From: Clostridia bacterium
GTDB taxonomy: Bacteria; Bacillota; Clostridia; Christensenellales; Borkfalkiaceae
Reading direction: 5' to 3'
NCBI GenBank assembly: GCA_900770945.1
Contig: CAAGME010000033.1
Coordinates: forward strand, 1-64,000
DNA: 64,000 nucleotides
This document shows, piece by piece, positions 52,501 to 61,415 of this stretch. The notes under the pieces are model-generated. The model was not told where the DNA came from. It ran no database searches and saw only the letters and a list, made by a program, of their open reading frames with translations. Made by a program: the position numbers and the translations under genes. Numbering within the stretch: the first letter of the stretch is position 1; each line of letters opens with the position of its first letter.

Positions 52501-52950
52501 ATACCCTAAGCTAACGAGCTTTTCTTTGAGTTCATCGAGCGAATATTCGCGCGATTCGTAAATGGTTATGCTTTCTAAGTTTTCGGGGACAAGCTGCATC
52601 AACGCCTCGGGACAAGTCGCGACGAAGCGTGCCGAACGCATTTCGTAAAGCGCGGTTATCCGGCGGTACAAACTATCCTTATTGAAAAACTTTTTAAAGA
52701 GTAAAACGTCGTCCTTTGCGGTAAAGCACACGGCTTTTTCGCCCGTCATGCATTCGAGTTCGCGCGCGGCTTCCTTTGCCTTTAAGGCGTTGGCACAGAT
52801 ATAAAGCGTGGGCTTTTCGATTAAAGCGGCAAGGTAAAACCGCGCTTCTTCCGAAACGCCGAACGCCGCGGAGGACGCTCCCCCGCGGGTAGAATATACC
52901 CAGTCCTTCAAAACTTCGGACGTGGGATTTTTCATACAATCATACAGCAT
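49519..52950 (-). CDS. mfd: Transcription-repair coupling factor
   Basis: A 1143-aa SF2 translocase that removes stalled RNA polymerase and recruits UvrA. Its order is the N-terminal UvrB-like module, the CarD-like RNAP-interaction domain (GDYAVHEVHGVGIVRG), then the RecG-like motor (GDVGFGKTEVALRAAF, DEEQCFGVEHKE, SATPIPRTLHMSLSG), and the C-terminal TRCF domain. Full length. Downstream of pth on the same strand (Bacillus order prs, pth, mfd). Confidence 0.97.
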   Translation of the reverse strand: MLYDCMKNPTSEVLKDWVYSTRGGASSAAFGVSEEARFYLAALIEKPTLYICANALKAKEAARELECMTGEKAVCFTAKDDVLLFKKFFNKDSLYRRITALYEMRSARFVATCPEALMQLVPENLESITIYESREYSLDELKEKLVSLGYRREEFAHEVGTFALRGDILEIFPISSFTAYRFDFFGDSLESIKELDENGKTGERIRSVTVLPTVDFCVKEEDVEAIKKRLGDGLKKFKTLSCSVRGRQISSEILSTLEKGDYTSPALSFIIPLLTSQKIGIANYFKPEVIILDEPKLIKDAADSVLKENEERFASLFKAGEAFDFSLENIKPFSDFISSIKDAVICSVQNLNSKTEFFNPIKTFRFTSSSSPRYTSNPKDLARDVLNWKKSGYKAIIECGGSDRAKRLTENLSGEGVLATESDNCFLPGAYCASGYLTRGFVLHDEKLAVIGTCDVFLSGVKEKFVKKKRNDTFTAPEVGDYAVHEVHGVGIVRGTKRISTTDGTKDYVALEYAGGDMLYVPVEQMDRLTKYLGSDQTPKLNKIGGAEFDKVKQRVKESISRMTIDLKKLYHERAAMKGFAFSPDNDLTKEFEDAFPYELTEDQAQSVAEIKKDMESEKVMDRLLLGDVGFGKTEVALRAAFKAVMDGKQVAIIAPTTILTQQHYETVLERFKDFGVRAALLNRFRTPAYIKDAVKKIAAGEIDIIIGTHRVFGKDVVFKDLGLLILDEEQCFGVEHKEKLRTLKNNVDTLTMSATPIPRTLHMSLSGIRDISLILTPPKKRIPVQSYVIEESDALIRDAVIKELSRNGQVFVLYNQVETIYKFAEKFSRLVPEAKVVVGHGQMDKDKLENHVMAFFKGEYNVLIATTIIENGIDIPNANTLIVIDADKLGLFTLYQLKGRVGRSDKTAHAYFTYKPEKVLSENSYKRLSALMEHTELGSGYKIAMRDLEIRGAGNVLGREQHGHMDKIGYELYSRLLREQLGDIEKEYEVETDIRLDAFIPNGYISVSASRLDAYKAIAEIRTEEDEVRVYNSLKDSYGVPPEEVENLMLVAKIRNLAGEAGAKEVTSARERAVVTLRDLNALRDGSIHAALAEFSDSATLSFSSSPVVTLTAKGGGSKQNALLTMEFLAFASKKRKENENK

Positions 52951-53001
52951 TTTTTACCGTTCGCGGTCGGTCTTTGCTTTCTTAACTCCGACCGCAAAAT
53001 A

Positions 53002-53574
53002 TTATTTTGCAGAATTATACTTGCACATAAGCTCGTCGTCGGACAAGCCTTTAATAAAGTCCTCCGCGCAGTCGGCGGCTTTTTTTATTGCTTTTTTGTA
53101 ATCTTCTTCATGCTCTTTCGGGATTTCGCTCAAAACGTAATCGATTATGGGGATAAACGGGTTTTCTTTCTCCGACCCTATTCTTACCCTCGGATATTCG
53201 CTCGTTCCGCTTTCGGCGACTATGTTGCGCATGCCGTTGTGCGTTCCCGCGCTGCCGTTTTTCCTGTAACGTATGGTGCCGATTTTCAAATCGAGGTCGT
53301 CATAAACGATAAGGCAGTCTTTTTCGGGAACTTTATAGAAATTGCGAACGGCGACAACCGCCTCGCCACTCAGATTCATATACGTTAAAGGCTTGACGAT
53401 AAGAACCTTTTCGCCCGCAAGACTTGTTTCCGCGACAAGGCTTTTTAGCTTAGGCTTTTTGGTAAAGCTTGCGCCGAGCCTGTCCGCAACAACGTCCGCC
53501 GTCATAAAGCCTAAGTTGTGTAAAGTTTTCAAGTATTTAGGCTCGGGGTTGCCTAAGCCTATTATAATCTTCAT
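53002..53574 (-). CDS. pth: Peptidyl-tRNA hydrolase
   Basis: A 190-aa enzyme recycling peptidyl-tRNA. Its N-terminus IIGLGNPEPKYLKTLHNLGF holds the catalytic His. KPLTYMNLSGEAV and VYDDLDLKIGTIR follow, then GSAGTHNGMRNI. It lies between prs and mfd. Confidence 0.97.
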   Translation of the reverse strand: MKIIIGLGNPEPKYLKTLHNLGFMTADVVADRLGASFTKKPKLKSLVAETSLAGEKVLIVKPLTYMNLSGEAVVAVRNFYKVPEKDCLIVYDDLDLKIGTIRYRKNGSAGTHNGMRNIVAESGTSEYPRVRIGSEKENPFIPIIDYVLSEIPKEHEEDYKKAIKKAADCAEDFIKGLSDDELMCKYNSAK

Positions 53575-53626
53575 GTTCCTTACCTTTTTCGCCTTTCTCT
53601 TAATGAGTTTTTAATCTATAAGTTTT

Positions 53627-53662
53627 TAAAGGGGTTGCCTTTTAAGCAGCCCCTTTTGTCTT
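53627..53662. terminator. Hairpin between pth and prs
   Basis: AAAGGGGTTGC with GCAGCCCCTTTT. The T-tail is better on the + strand; on the - strand it lies just after the prs stop and may attenuate. Confidence 0.5.
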
Positions 53663-53674
53663 TTAAAGTAAAAA

Positions 53675-54625
53675 TCAATCGTTGTAGATATCCGACATCT
53701 TTTTGTCGAGATATACGTTTTCGATAGCCGTAGCCAAAAGTTTGTCAACCGAGAGAATTTTGATTTTATCAATCTTCTTTTCGGCGGGTAATGCTATGGT
53801 GTCGAGAATAACGAGTTCGTCTATGTAAGATTTTTCTATCCTTTCGATAGCGGGTCCCGAAAGAACTGCGTGCGTGCAGCAAGCGTAAATCTTTTTTGCG
53901 CCCGCGTTATGCAACGCTTCCGCGCCGAGGCAAATGGTGCCTGCGGTGTCTATCATGTCGTCCACTAAGAGTGCGGTTTTGCCGGCAACGTCGCCGATAA
54001 TGTTCATTATTTCGACCTGGTTAGCCTTGGGACGGCGTTTATCGATGATTGCCATCGGGCAGTTAAGCTTGGTCGCGGTGCTTCTCGCTCTTCCGACCGA
54101 GCCAACGTCCGGAGAAACGACTACAAAATTGTCGTCAACGAGGTTCTTAAAGTATTTGCTTAAAATATGATTGCCGACGAGGTGATCGACGGGGATATCG
54201 AAAAAGCCCTGAATCTGCGCCGCGTGCAAATCAATCGTAAGTATTCTGTCGGCTCCCGCGGAAGTGATGATGTCTGCAACGAGTTTTGCGGTAATCGGAT
54301 CTCTCGGCTTAGCCTTTCTGTCCTGACGGGCGTACCCGAAGTACGGTATAACAGCCGTGATTCTGCCCGCGGAAGCGCGGCGAGCCGCGTCTATCATGAC
54401 GAGAAGTTCCATAAGATTTTCGTTTACAGGCGTGGACGTGGACTGAATGATGAACACGTCCCGTCCGCGGACGCTTTCGGTGATGTGAACGCTCGTTTCA
54501 CCGTCTGAAAAATGCCCTACCTCGATGTCGCTCAAACTCATGTTGAGTCTTTTGGCGATTGCTTCCGCCAACGGGCGGTTCGAGTTTCCTGCAAAAAGCT
54601 TAATCTCTGTACTGTGTGTTATCAT
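53675..54625 (-). CDS. prs: Ribose-phosphate pyrophosphokinase
   Basis: A 316-aa PRPP synthetase. KLFAGNSNRPLAEAIAK is at the N-terminus, then QSTSTPVNENLMELL, YFGYARQDRK, and the PRPP loop LVDDMIDTAGTI. It supplies PRPP to nucleotide synthesis and to the PRTase at 34.3 kb. Confidence 0.97.
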   Translation of the reverse strand: MITHSTEIKLFAGNSNRPLAEAIAKRLNMSLSDIEVGHFSDGETSVHITESVRGRDVFIIQSTSTPVNENLMELLVMIDAARRASAGRITAVIPYFGYARQDRKAKPRDPITAKLVADIITSAGADRILTIDLHAAQIQGFFDIPVDHLVGNHILSKYFKNLVDDNFVVVSPDVGSVGRARSTATKLNCPMAIIDKRRPKANQVEIMNIIGDVAGKTALLVDDMIDTAGTICLGAEALHNAGAKKIYACCTHAVLSGPAIERIEKSYIDELVILDTIALPAEKKIDKIKILSVDKLLATAIENVYLDKKMSDIYND

Positions 54626-54721
54626 GATTACTCCTTTTTTTTAAGCGACTTTCAGCCGCGAATTCGTGACGTATATACTATATACGAATAGAAGAAAATA
54701 GTCAACTTTTATAGGCGGGTT

Positions 54722-55198
54722 TCAGCTATTTTCACGCGAATTTTTTCTTCGCGCCTTAAAAAAGTCAACCATAAGCGTTGCGCACTCGCTCGCAAGCAAG
54801 CCGCCTTCATGCGGGCAAGACCAATTGAGCGAGCCGTTTTTAAGTACGGAAAAGGCGTTTACGAGCGCGCCGTCTTTTAATTCTTCCGCGCCGAAGTATA
54901 CCTTTTTCATTCTTGCGTTGAGGATAGCCCCCGCGCACATCACGCACGGCTCTATCGTCACGAACATTTCGCATCCGGTAAGCCGCCAATCTTTTAATTT
55001 TTTACAGGCGGCGTTAATCGCGATTATTTCGGCATGCGCCGTCGCAAGGCTCATCTCTTCCCGCTTGTTTCTTCCTCTCGCTATTATTTTGCCGTCCTTA
55101 ACAATCACCGCGCCTATCGGAATTTCGCCTTTTGTAAAAGCTATTTTCGCCTGTTTTATCGCTTCGCGCATAAAGCGGATTTTGTCTTTTTCCGTCAT
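54722..55198 (-). CDS. tadA: tRNA adenosine deaminase
   Basis: A 158-aa zinc deaminase that makes inosine-34 in tRNA-Arg(ACG), which is encoded at 10.6 kb in this window. The HAE zinc/catalytic motif is TAHAEIIAI, and PCVMCAGAI provides the two zinc cysteines. It overlaps the rlmH stop by 4 nt. Confidence 0.93.
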   Translation of the reverse strand: MTEKDKIRFMREAIKQAKIAFTKGEIPIGAVIVKDGKIIARGRNKREEMSLATAHAEIIAINAACKKLKDWRLTGCEMFVTIEPCVMCAGAILNARMKKVYFGAEELKDGALVNAFSVLKNGSLNWSCPHEGGLLASECATLMVDFFKARRKNSRENS

Positions 55199-55659
55199 TT
55201 ATTGTACCCCGTGCCGGCGATTATCGTGAACGCGCGGTAAATTTGCTCGGCGAGGATAACTCGCATAAGCGCGTGCGGGAAAGTCATATCGGAAAAGGAA
55301 AGCTTTACGTCGGCTTTATTTTTAACCTCGTCCGAAAGCCCGCGCGACGAGCCTATTACGAACGTCATTTCTTCGCCTTTGTCCACATAGCCTTTTATGA
55401 GCGAAGAAAGGGCTTCGCTCGAATATTTTTTCCCTTCTATCGCAAGTACGATAACCTTGCCTTTGAGTTTTTCTATTATGTTTCTGCCTTCCGTTTCAAG
55501 CGTCTTTTTAACGTCCTGTTCGAGCGGCGGGTTTTCTTCTTTTACTTCTATAACGTTTACTTTTGCGTAAGCGGAAAGCCTTTTTAAGTATTCGCTTAAA
55601 GCTTCCCTGTAATAGCTTTCCTTTATTTTACCGACGACAACTAAATTTATTTTAACCAT
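55195..55659 (-). CDS. rlmH: 23S rRNA pseudouridine-1915 N3-methyltransferase
   Basis: A 154-aa SPOUT methyltransferase. LAIEGKKYSSEALS, FVIGSSRGLSDEV and the C-terminal SFSDMTFPHALMRVILAEQIYRA trefoil-knot sequence are diagnostic. Overlaps tadA start by 4 nt. Confidence 0.95.
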   Translation of the reverse strand: MVKINLVVVGKIKESYYREALSEYLKRLSAYAKVNVIEVKEENPPLEQDVKKTLETEGRNIIEKLKGKVIVLAIEGKKYSSEALSSLIKGYVDKGEEMTFVIGSSRGLSDEVKNKADVKLSFSDMTFPHALMRVILAEQIYRAFTIIAGTGYNK

Positions 55660-55671
55660 TTTCTTTCCCTC

Positions 55672-56568
55672 TTATTTGACGAAAAAGTTCGAAATCCACA
55701 AGGAAAGCGCGACGATAACCCCGGGCGCAAGATATAAAAGCCCGTCTATAAGTCGATTATCGTTTGTTTTTTGCTTTTCAACCCCTTCGTCCGTTTTGCA
55801 TGGCTTCATTATTATATAAAGCCCGGCGGCAAGTAAAATCAGCCCGCAAACGACTGAAAGCGCAAGCGCGCCGCCCGTAAAGCCGTTCCATTCGGGCGCG
55901 GCAAAACAGAGTATAAGCACGACTAAGTTATTGACGAAATGCAGTATCATTCCGGGGATTACGCTTTCGCTTTTTAAGGCTACGAGCGCGAAAACAAAGC
56001 CGAGGACAAATTGATAAAGGGTTTTTGCCGGGCTGAAATGATACAGCGCGAAAAGCGCGGCGGAAATAAGCGCGGAGCGGACAACGCCTAAAAAAGATAA
56101 GTCGAGCGCGACAAGTCCGCGGAATAAAACTTCTTCAAAAACAGCCGGCAGAACGCAAACAACAAAGAAGAGTACGGCGAAAGTCAAAGGGGAAAATTCC
56201 GGCAAATCCGAAGTTTGTTCGACGTAACCGAAAATCGACAAAAACTTTATAAACAGCGCGTTAAGGCTTGAAAAAGCGAAAAAACACCCCGCCGCGATAA
56301 GCGGCAAGGCAAGAAAATACTTTTTATCGGGAATCTTAAAAAGCGGTCTTATTTCCGCTTTAAACCCGAATTTTAATATCATAAGCGCGCAAAAAAGCGC
56401 AACGGAGGATATCCCGTAGCTTAAATACGCATAAACGGGGCTTTGCTTAAAGGCTTCGCCCGAAGAGGATGCTATGGCGGAAAACACGAGCATGGCGACA
56501 AGCATCGCGCCGACAACGCTCGTAAAAGTCTTTGCCCAGATATGTTTTTTGTTGGTTTCGTCAGTCAT
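55672..56568 (-). CDS. CPBP-family intramembrane metalloprotease
   Basis: A 298-aa protein with about eight TM segments. The CAAX/Abi motifs are present: EEVLFRGL (E-E-x3-R), FALYHF, and HFVNNLVV. Members process prenylated or bacteriocin-type peptides; the substrate here is unknown. A dyad copy (55748-55760) is inside the coding sequence, specifying NDNRLIDG. Confidence 0.85.
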   Translation of the reverse strand: MTDETNKKHIWAKTFTSVVGAMLVAMLVFSAIASSSGEAFKQSPVYAYLSYGISSVALFCALMILKFGFKAEIRPLFKIPDKKYFLALPLIAAGCFFAFSSLNALFIKFLSIFGYVEQTSDLPEFSPLTFAVLFFVVCVLPAVFEEVLFRGLVALDLSFLGVVRSALISAALFALYHFSPAKTLYQFVLGFVFALVALKSESVIPGMILHFVNNLVVLILCFAAPEWNGFTGGALALSVVCGLILLAAGLYIIMKPCKTDEGVEKQKTNDNRLIDGLLYLAPGVIVALSLWISNFFVK

Positions 56569-56613
56569 TTATCCACCGCTTAGCCCGCTTTTTGCTTCTT
56601 AAAAATCAAATTT

Positions 56614-57351
56614 TTAAGCCTCGGGTTCTTGTTTTTTCTTTTTGTCTTTAAGCTTTTTTACCATTCCCGCCCAATCCGTCGGGTGTTCTTCGCCCTTTAA
56701 AAGTCGGGCAATGTTTTTCCTGTGCGCAACGTACACCTCGACAATCATGATTAAAGCGCAAACGTTCGTAAAGACGAATGCGTAAAGCGCGTCGCCCGTC
56801 AGGCTCGAATGAAGCGCGTACCTTAAAAGGTTTTCTACTCCGAAGTATATAGCCGGCGGCGTTATCGCTATAAACGAGCCGACCGACCCGAGCTTCGTTA
56901 TAAAAATGAAAGCTATCGCGAGCGCGCCGGCAATGAGCATTACCCACCAATTGAAAACGAACAAAACGCCGATCGTGGAAGCCACGCCTTTGCCGCCCTT
57001 AAACCCGTATATGACGGGGAAGATATGCCCCGTTACGACGAACAGCCCGGCAAGAGCCGAAGCGAACGTGCCGACCGGTAATTCGCCGCCTAAAAAAGTC
57101 GCGTTGCCGAAGCAAAGACGGGCTATAAGCGTGGGAACGGTGCCTTTTAATATATCGAGGACAAGCACGAGCGCACCTATCTTTATCCCGAAAACCCTGC
57201 TCATATTGAGCGTACCCGGGTTGCCGCTGCCTTCTTTTCTGACGTCTTTGCCGAGTATAGCCGATATAAGAACGGCGTTGTTCACGTTACCGTAAAAATA
57301 GCTTGCGACGGCTATTAAAACGAGCCACCATACAATTTCTTGAAAACTCAT
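56614..57351 (-). CDS. plsY: Acyl-phosphate:glycerol-3-phosphate acyltransferase
   Basis: A 245-aa membrane enzyme starting phospholipid synthesis. It has GSGNPGTLNMSRVFG and GGKGVASTIG plus about five TM segments. A Lys/Glu-rich C-terminal tail is longer than usual. Its start follows the der stop by one base. Confidence 0.95.
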   Translation of the reverse strand: MSFQEIVWWLVLIAVASYFYGNVNNAVLISAILGKDVRKEGSGNPGTLNMSRVFGIKIGALVLVLDILKGTVPTLIARLCFGNATFLGGELPVGTFASALAGLFVVTGHIFPVIYGFKGGKGVASTIGVLFVFNWWVMLIAGALAIAFIFITKLGSVGSFIAITPPAIYFGVENLLRYALHSSLTGDALYAFVFTNVCALIMIVEVYVAHRKNIARLLKGEEHPTDWAGMVKKLKDKKKKQEPEA

Positions 57352-57352
57352 A

Positions 57353-58669
57353 TTACTCTTCTTCCTTTTCTCTAAAGAATATTCTTATCGGCGTACCCGA
57401 GAAATCGAAAGTCTTTCTTATAACGTTTTCAAGATATCTCTTGTACGAAAAATGCACCAATTCCTTGTTGTTTACGAAAATAATGAACGTCGGCGGTTCT
57501 GTTCCTTCCTGAGTCGAGTAGTAAATTTTAAGCCGCCTGCCCTTCTTTGAAGGCGGTTCGGTCATGCGCACCGCGTCGGCGATAACGTCGTTAAGCGTAC
57601 CGGTCGTTATGCGGCGGCGAGCGTTTTCAAGGCACTTCTCGGCGGTGTCAAGCACCTTTTCAAGCCTTTGCCCCGTCTTTGCCGAAACGTAAACGGCAAC
57701 GTAATAGTCCATAAACGCAAGGTCGCAATCGAGCTTTTTGCGGAATTCTTCGACGGTGTGCGTGTCCTTTTCGACGATATCCCACTTATTCATGACGATT
57801 ACCGAAGGCTTGCCCTGTTCGTGGATATAACCGGCGATTTTAACGTCCTGCTCGGTGAGTCCTTCCTTGCTGTCGATAACAAGCAAGCAAACGTCGGCAC
57901 GCCTTACGGAAGCGAGCGCGCGGATAACGCTGTAATATTCGACGTCCTCGTCTACGGCTTTCTTCTTTCTTATGCCTGCCGTATCGATAAGCGTAAAGTT
58001 TTTGCCTTTATAGGTAAAAGGCGTATCTATTGCGTCACGCGTGGTTCCGGAAATATCCGAAACAATCGTTCTGTCATAGCCTAAAATTTTGTTGACTAAG
58101 CTCGATTTGCCCGCGTTCGGCTTGCCGACGACAGCAACCTTTATGTCGTCGCCTTTGTCCTCTTCTTCGACTTTTTTAAGGTAATTGCACACTTCTTCGA
58201 GCGCGTCGCCGAACCCCTTGGATTGCTCGCTCGAAACGCCGATCGGATCTCCCAAACCGAGAGAATAAAATTCGAAAAGCTCTTCGCGCTTATAGTTGTC
58301 AAGCTTGTTCACAACCAAAACGATAGGCTTTTTGCTGCGGCGAAGCTTGTCCGCAACGTCCATATCGGCGGTGGTTACGCCGTCTTTCGCGCTGCACATG
58401 AATATAATGACGTCCGCCGTTTCGATGGCGATTTCGGCTTGCTTTTTTATGTGCCGCCACATTTCGTCTTCGCTTTTTAATTCAATTCCGCCGGTATCGA
58501 TCATCGTGAAAGAATACCCGCACCACTCAACGTCGCAGTAAATTCTGTCGCGCGTTACGCCGGGCTTGTCCTGAACGATTGAAATTTTCGTTCCCGTTAT
58601 TTTGTTGAAAAACGTGGATTTACCCACGTTCGGTCTGCCGACTATGGCAACTATCGGTTTTGCGTTCAT
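57353..58669 (-). CDS. der: Der (EngA) double GTPase
   Basis: A 438-aa 50S assembly GTPase with two G domains: GRPNVGKSTFF at the N-terminus and GKPNAGKSSLV near residue 185, with DTGGIE and DTAGIRKK switches and NKLD/NKWD. A KH-like C-terminal domain follows. AAAGGA precedes the ATG. Confidence 0.97.
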   Translation of the reverse strand: MNAKPIVAIVGRPNVGKSTFFNKITGTKISIVQDKPGVTRDRIYCDVEWCGYSFTMIDTGGIELKSEDEMWRHIKKQAEIAIETADVIIFMCSAKDGVTTADMDVADKLRRSKKPIVLVVNKLDNYKREELFEFYSLGLGDPIGVSSEQSKGFGDALEEVCNYLKKVEEEDKGDDIKVAVVGKPNAGKSSLVNKILGYDRTIVSDISGTTRDAIDTPFTYKGKNFTLIDTAGIRKKKAVDEDVEYYSVIRALASVRRADVCLLVIDSKEGLTEQDVKIAGYIHEQGKPSVIVMNKWDIVEKDTHTVEEFRKKLDCDLAFMDYYVAVYVSAKTGQRLEKVLDTAEKCLENARRRITTGTLNDVIADAVRMTEPPSKKGRRLKIYYSTQEGTEPPTFIIFVNNKELVHFSYKRYLENVIRKTFDFSGTPIRIFFREKEEE

Positions 58670-58679
58670 AATCTGTCCT

Positions 58680-59957
58680 TTATCTTTTTTGAGTAAGGCT
58701 CGTAAAGAACCCGTCTCCCCCTTCTTCTATTATTCGTACTTTTTTACCGAGAGCCTCTTCGACTTCGCTTACGGTAGTGTCGTCCAAAAACGCGTCGCCC
58801 TCGTCGCGAAGCATTATCTTAGGCACGCAAAGCTCGTCGAATTCTACGCCCGATTCTTTCACGGCTTTTATAATATCCCTGCCGACTACAAGCCCCGCGC
58901 ACGTTATGCTCTCGCCGAAAAATTCGTTTTTGACGGCAAGTACGGTTAGCTTTAACCCTTCGCAGTACTTCATCGTTTTATCGGCAAACTCTCGGATAAA
59001 ACTCTCTGCCGCAACGCCCGTTATTAGCAAGAAAGTCCGCCTATAAGTCGTTTTTCTCGCAACTTCCTCGAAATCGTGAATGAATTTTGTCATCATGCCC
59101 ACGCCGTTTTCTATCTGTTCAAAGTCCCCGTAATACTCGTAATTTTCATACGGCATATGCGCTCGGACGTAAAAATCGTCGGCGGCAAAAACGAGCGTGC
59201 GCCCGATTTTTTTATTGAAAGAATTTATAGTGTTTATGATGTTTGCGGAGTATTTTTCGTCGACGTTTTCTATCTTCGTTAAGTTCTCCCTATGCCCCGT
59301 TATTCCGCACGGAACGACCGCAAGCGTTTTTACGTTATTAAGCTTTGCTATATCTTCCATAGTTTTTTCAAGCTCTTTACCGTCGTTCACGCCTTTCACC
59401 AAAACTATCTGCGTGTGCATGGTAATGCCCGCGGCGTTTAGCCGCTCTAATTGGTCGTTTATCCTGTCGGCAAAGCGGTTGGAAAGCATTTTCTTTCTTA
59501 ATTCCCCGTTGGTTGTATGCACGGAAATATATAAAGGGCTTAGGTTAAGCCTTATTATTCTGTCGATATCGCCCTTTTTTAAATTCGTTAGCGTAACGTA
59601 ATTTCCGCACAAAAAACTTTGGCGGTAATCGTCGTCTTTTACGTAAAGCGTAGGGCGCATGTTTGCCGGGAGTTGCGCCACAAAGCAAAATATGCAGTTG
59701 TTATGACAAAGGCGGATGTCGAGATTGTCGCTTTCAAAATCAAGCCCGAGCGTTTCGTCATCGTATTTTTCGACTTCGCATTCGGTTATTTTCCCGTCCC
59801 TTTTTACGCCGACGACAAAAGCTTCTTGTCCTTCGTAATAAAGGTAGTCGAGCAAATCTTCCGCCTCGTAGCCGTCGAACGAAACGATTTCGTCGCCCGG
59901 TTCTATCCCGAGTTCGTAACCGACGCTGTTTTTGTCAACGTTTGTAACCTTCAACAT
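58680..59957 (-). CDS. DUF512 radical SAM protein with PDZ domain
   Basis: A protein of about 425 aa. The N-terminal PDZ-like domain reads VDKNSVGYELGIEPGDEIVS. Radical-SAM cysteines are in CHNNCIFCFVAQLP, and DUF512 fills the C-terminus. It is conserved next to der and plsY in Clostridia; the substrate is unknown. MLKVTN is taken as the start; TATAAT ends 7 nt before this ATG and there is no Shine-Dalgarno, so the mRNA is probably leaderless. Confidence 0.88.
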   Translation of the reverse strand: MLKVTNVDKNSVGYELGIEPGDEIVSFDGYEAEDLLDYLYYEGQEAFVVGVKRDGKITECEVEKYDDETLGLDFESDNLDIRLCHNNCIFCFVAQLPANMRPTLYVKDDDYRQSFLCGNYVTLTNLKKGDIDRIIRLNLSPLYISVHTTNGELRKKMLSNRFADRINDQLERLNAAGITMHTQIVLVKGVNDGKELEKTMEDIAKLNNVKTLAVVPCGITGHRENLTKIENVDEKYSANIINTINSFNKKIGRTLVFAADDFYVRAHMPYENYEYYGDFEQIENGVGMMTKFIHDFEEVARKTTYRRTFLLITGVAAESFIREFADKTMKYCEGLKLTVLAVKNEFFGESITCAGLVVGRDIIKAVKESGVEFDELCVPKIMLRDEGDAFLDDTTVSEVEEALGKKVRIIEEGGDGFFTSLTQKR

Positions 59958-59964
59958 AGTAAGT

Positions 59965-59993
59965 ATTATATAAAATTTTTGTAATTTTGTAAA
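59965..59993 (-). promoter_or_regulatory. Leaderless promoter of the DUF512 gene
   Basis: On the - strand TTTACA, 17 nt, TATAAT, 7 nt (ACTTACT), ATG. The geometry matches that before murG. Confidence 0.65.
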
Positions 59994-60028
59994 GCCGAGA
60001 AAGGGCAATCTTGCCGTTTTAGGACGGC

Positions 60029-60652
60029 TTAGCCGGATATTTCACACGATTTTAATTTTCTTTCGTTCTCCGAAAATTCGCAACCGCAGTAATTTTGACG
60101 ATACAAATTGTGTTTTTCGGAGTTTTCAATCGATTTTTTGTAGCCGTTTTGCTTTTTAAAGTCGGAAACAAGATACTCTATTCCGTACTTTTTGCCAAGC
60201 GTCACGCCGATTTCGTTCAAAGCCTCGGCGTTTTTGTAAGGACTGACCGAAAGGGTCGTGCAAAAAAAATCGAATCCGCCTTGTTTTGCAAGCTTTGCCG
60301 TCTCCGACAGCCTTAAAGCGTAACAAACCTTGCACCTTTTGCCGCCTTCCTTTTCCCCTTCAAGCCCGCGTACGGCTTCAAAAAAGGCTAAATCGTTAAA
60401 TCCGCCGTCTATTATTTTCAAGGGCGTATCGTAAACTTCTTTCACAAACCTTTTTAATTCGTCAAGGCGTTTTTCGTATTCTTCTTTCTTCGTTATGTTG
60501 GGGTTATAAAAATAAAGCGAAGTATCAAAGTCTTTTACTCTTTCGTATACGCCGGAAAAGCACGGTGCGCAACACACCTGCAACAAAAGTTTTTTGCCCT
60601 TGTTTTTTTCTTTTATCTCTTCAAAAACCTTGTCGTAATTAACCTTGTTCAC
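60029..60652 (-). CDS. queH: Epoxyqueuosine reductase QueH
   Basis: A 207-aa iron-sulfur enzyme for the last step of queuosine synthesis. LLLQVCCAPC is near the N-terminus, then KRCKVCYALRL; four conserved Cys bind the cluster. It starts with GTG preceded by AGAGGGG, which comes from the dispersed repeat at 60668. Confidence 0.93.
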   Translation of the reverse strand: MNKVNYDKVFEEIKEKNKGKKLLLQVCCAPCFSGVYERVKDFDTSLYFYNPNITKKEEYEKRLDELKRFVKEVYDTPLKIIDGGFNDLAFFEAVRGLEGEKEGGKRCKVCYALRLSETAKLAKQGGFDFFCTTLSVSPYKNAEALNEIGVTLGKKYGIEYLVSDFKKQNGYKKSIENSEKHNLYRQNYCGCEFSENERKLKSCEISG

Positions 60653-60667
60653 TATATAAGCCCCTCT

Positions 60668-60680
60668 ATAAGTCGATTAT
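60668..60680 (+). repeat. Dispersed dyad copy
   Basis: CTATAA-GTCGA-TTAT preceded by AAGCCCCT, between queH and the COG2426 gene; on the - strand it supplies the queH ribosome site. Confidence 0.75.
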
Positions 60681-61336
60681 TCGCGTTTTTCGTCTTTTTT
60701 TTCGCCTGTCGATTCCTCGTCTTTTTCGGGCTTTGCGCGCGCAACCTTAATAATGGTTACGATAAGCATTATAACGGCAAGCGCGAAAATAACGTTGATT
60801 ATTATGTCCACGTAGTCTTTGAAAACGAGCGTCATAAGCGTTATTACGCTCCCCGCGATGAAGTTGCCGAGCGCAAGAGGAATTATCGAATCCTTAAAGC
60901 TCAGCCCCAAAAACACGGCTATCGCCGCGCCCGTCCACACGCCGGTGAGCGGCAAAGGAACGGCAACGAATATCAAAAGCGCGGTTTTTAAAACCCTTAA
61001 AGTAGCCTCGTCGCTGACTTCTCCCGTAGCCGACTTTTTGGCAACGCTTGCCGCCTTGTCTTTTAAAACCGTTTCGAGCTTCAAAAAGAATCTGCCTACG
61101 CCGGGAATCTTTTTTAAAAGCTTAAAAACGGGGATAAGCAAAAAGAAAACGGGGATAATGACGAGCGTTGAGCCGAGGTAAGAAAAAATCGCCGACTGCC
61201 AAAGGGGTAGCCCGAGCTTTGTGCCGACGGGAATAGCTCCTTTTAATTCGATTAGCGGAAAGCACGACGAAAGGATAGTCAACAAAATGTTGTTATCCGT
61301 AAACGTATGTAAAAATTTTTCTATCAAATCCGCCAT
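60677..61336 (-). CDS. COG2426 small multidrug-export-like membrane protein
   Basis: About 219 aa, with five to six TM segments. SCFPLIELKGAIPVG and PLPLTGVWTGAAIA, with two Pro-rich re-entrant loops, are typical. Transport function is only assumed for the family. A charged C-terminal tail ends at the dyad copy. AAAGGTG precedes ATG 61336. Confidence 0.85.
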   Translation of the reverse strand: MADLIEKFLHTFTDNNILLTILSSCFPLIELKGAIPVGTKLGLPLWQSAIFSYLGSTLVIIPVFFLLIPVFKLLKKIPGVGRFFLKLETVLKDKAASVAKKSATGEVSDEATLRVLKTALLIFVAVPLPLTGVWTGAAIAVFLGLSFKDSIIPLALGNFIAGSVITLMTLVFKDYVDIIINVIFALAVIMLIVTIIKVARAKPEKDEESTGEKKDEKRE

Positions 61337-61415
61337 ATGCACCTTTCTCCGATTGATTTTTTCTTCGTTTAAGTATATCATATTTTTATAAACTTAGCAA
61401 AGGATTTTTGCCCAT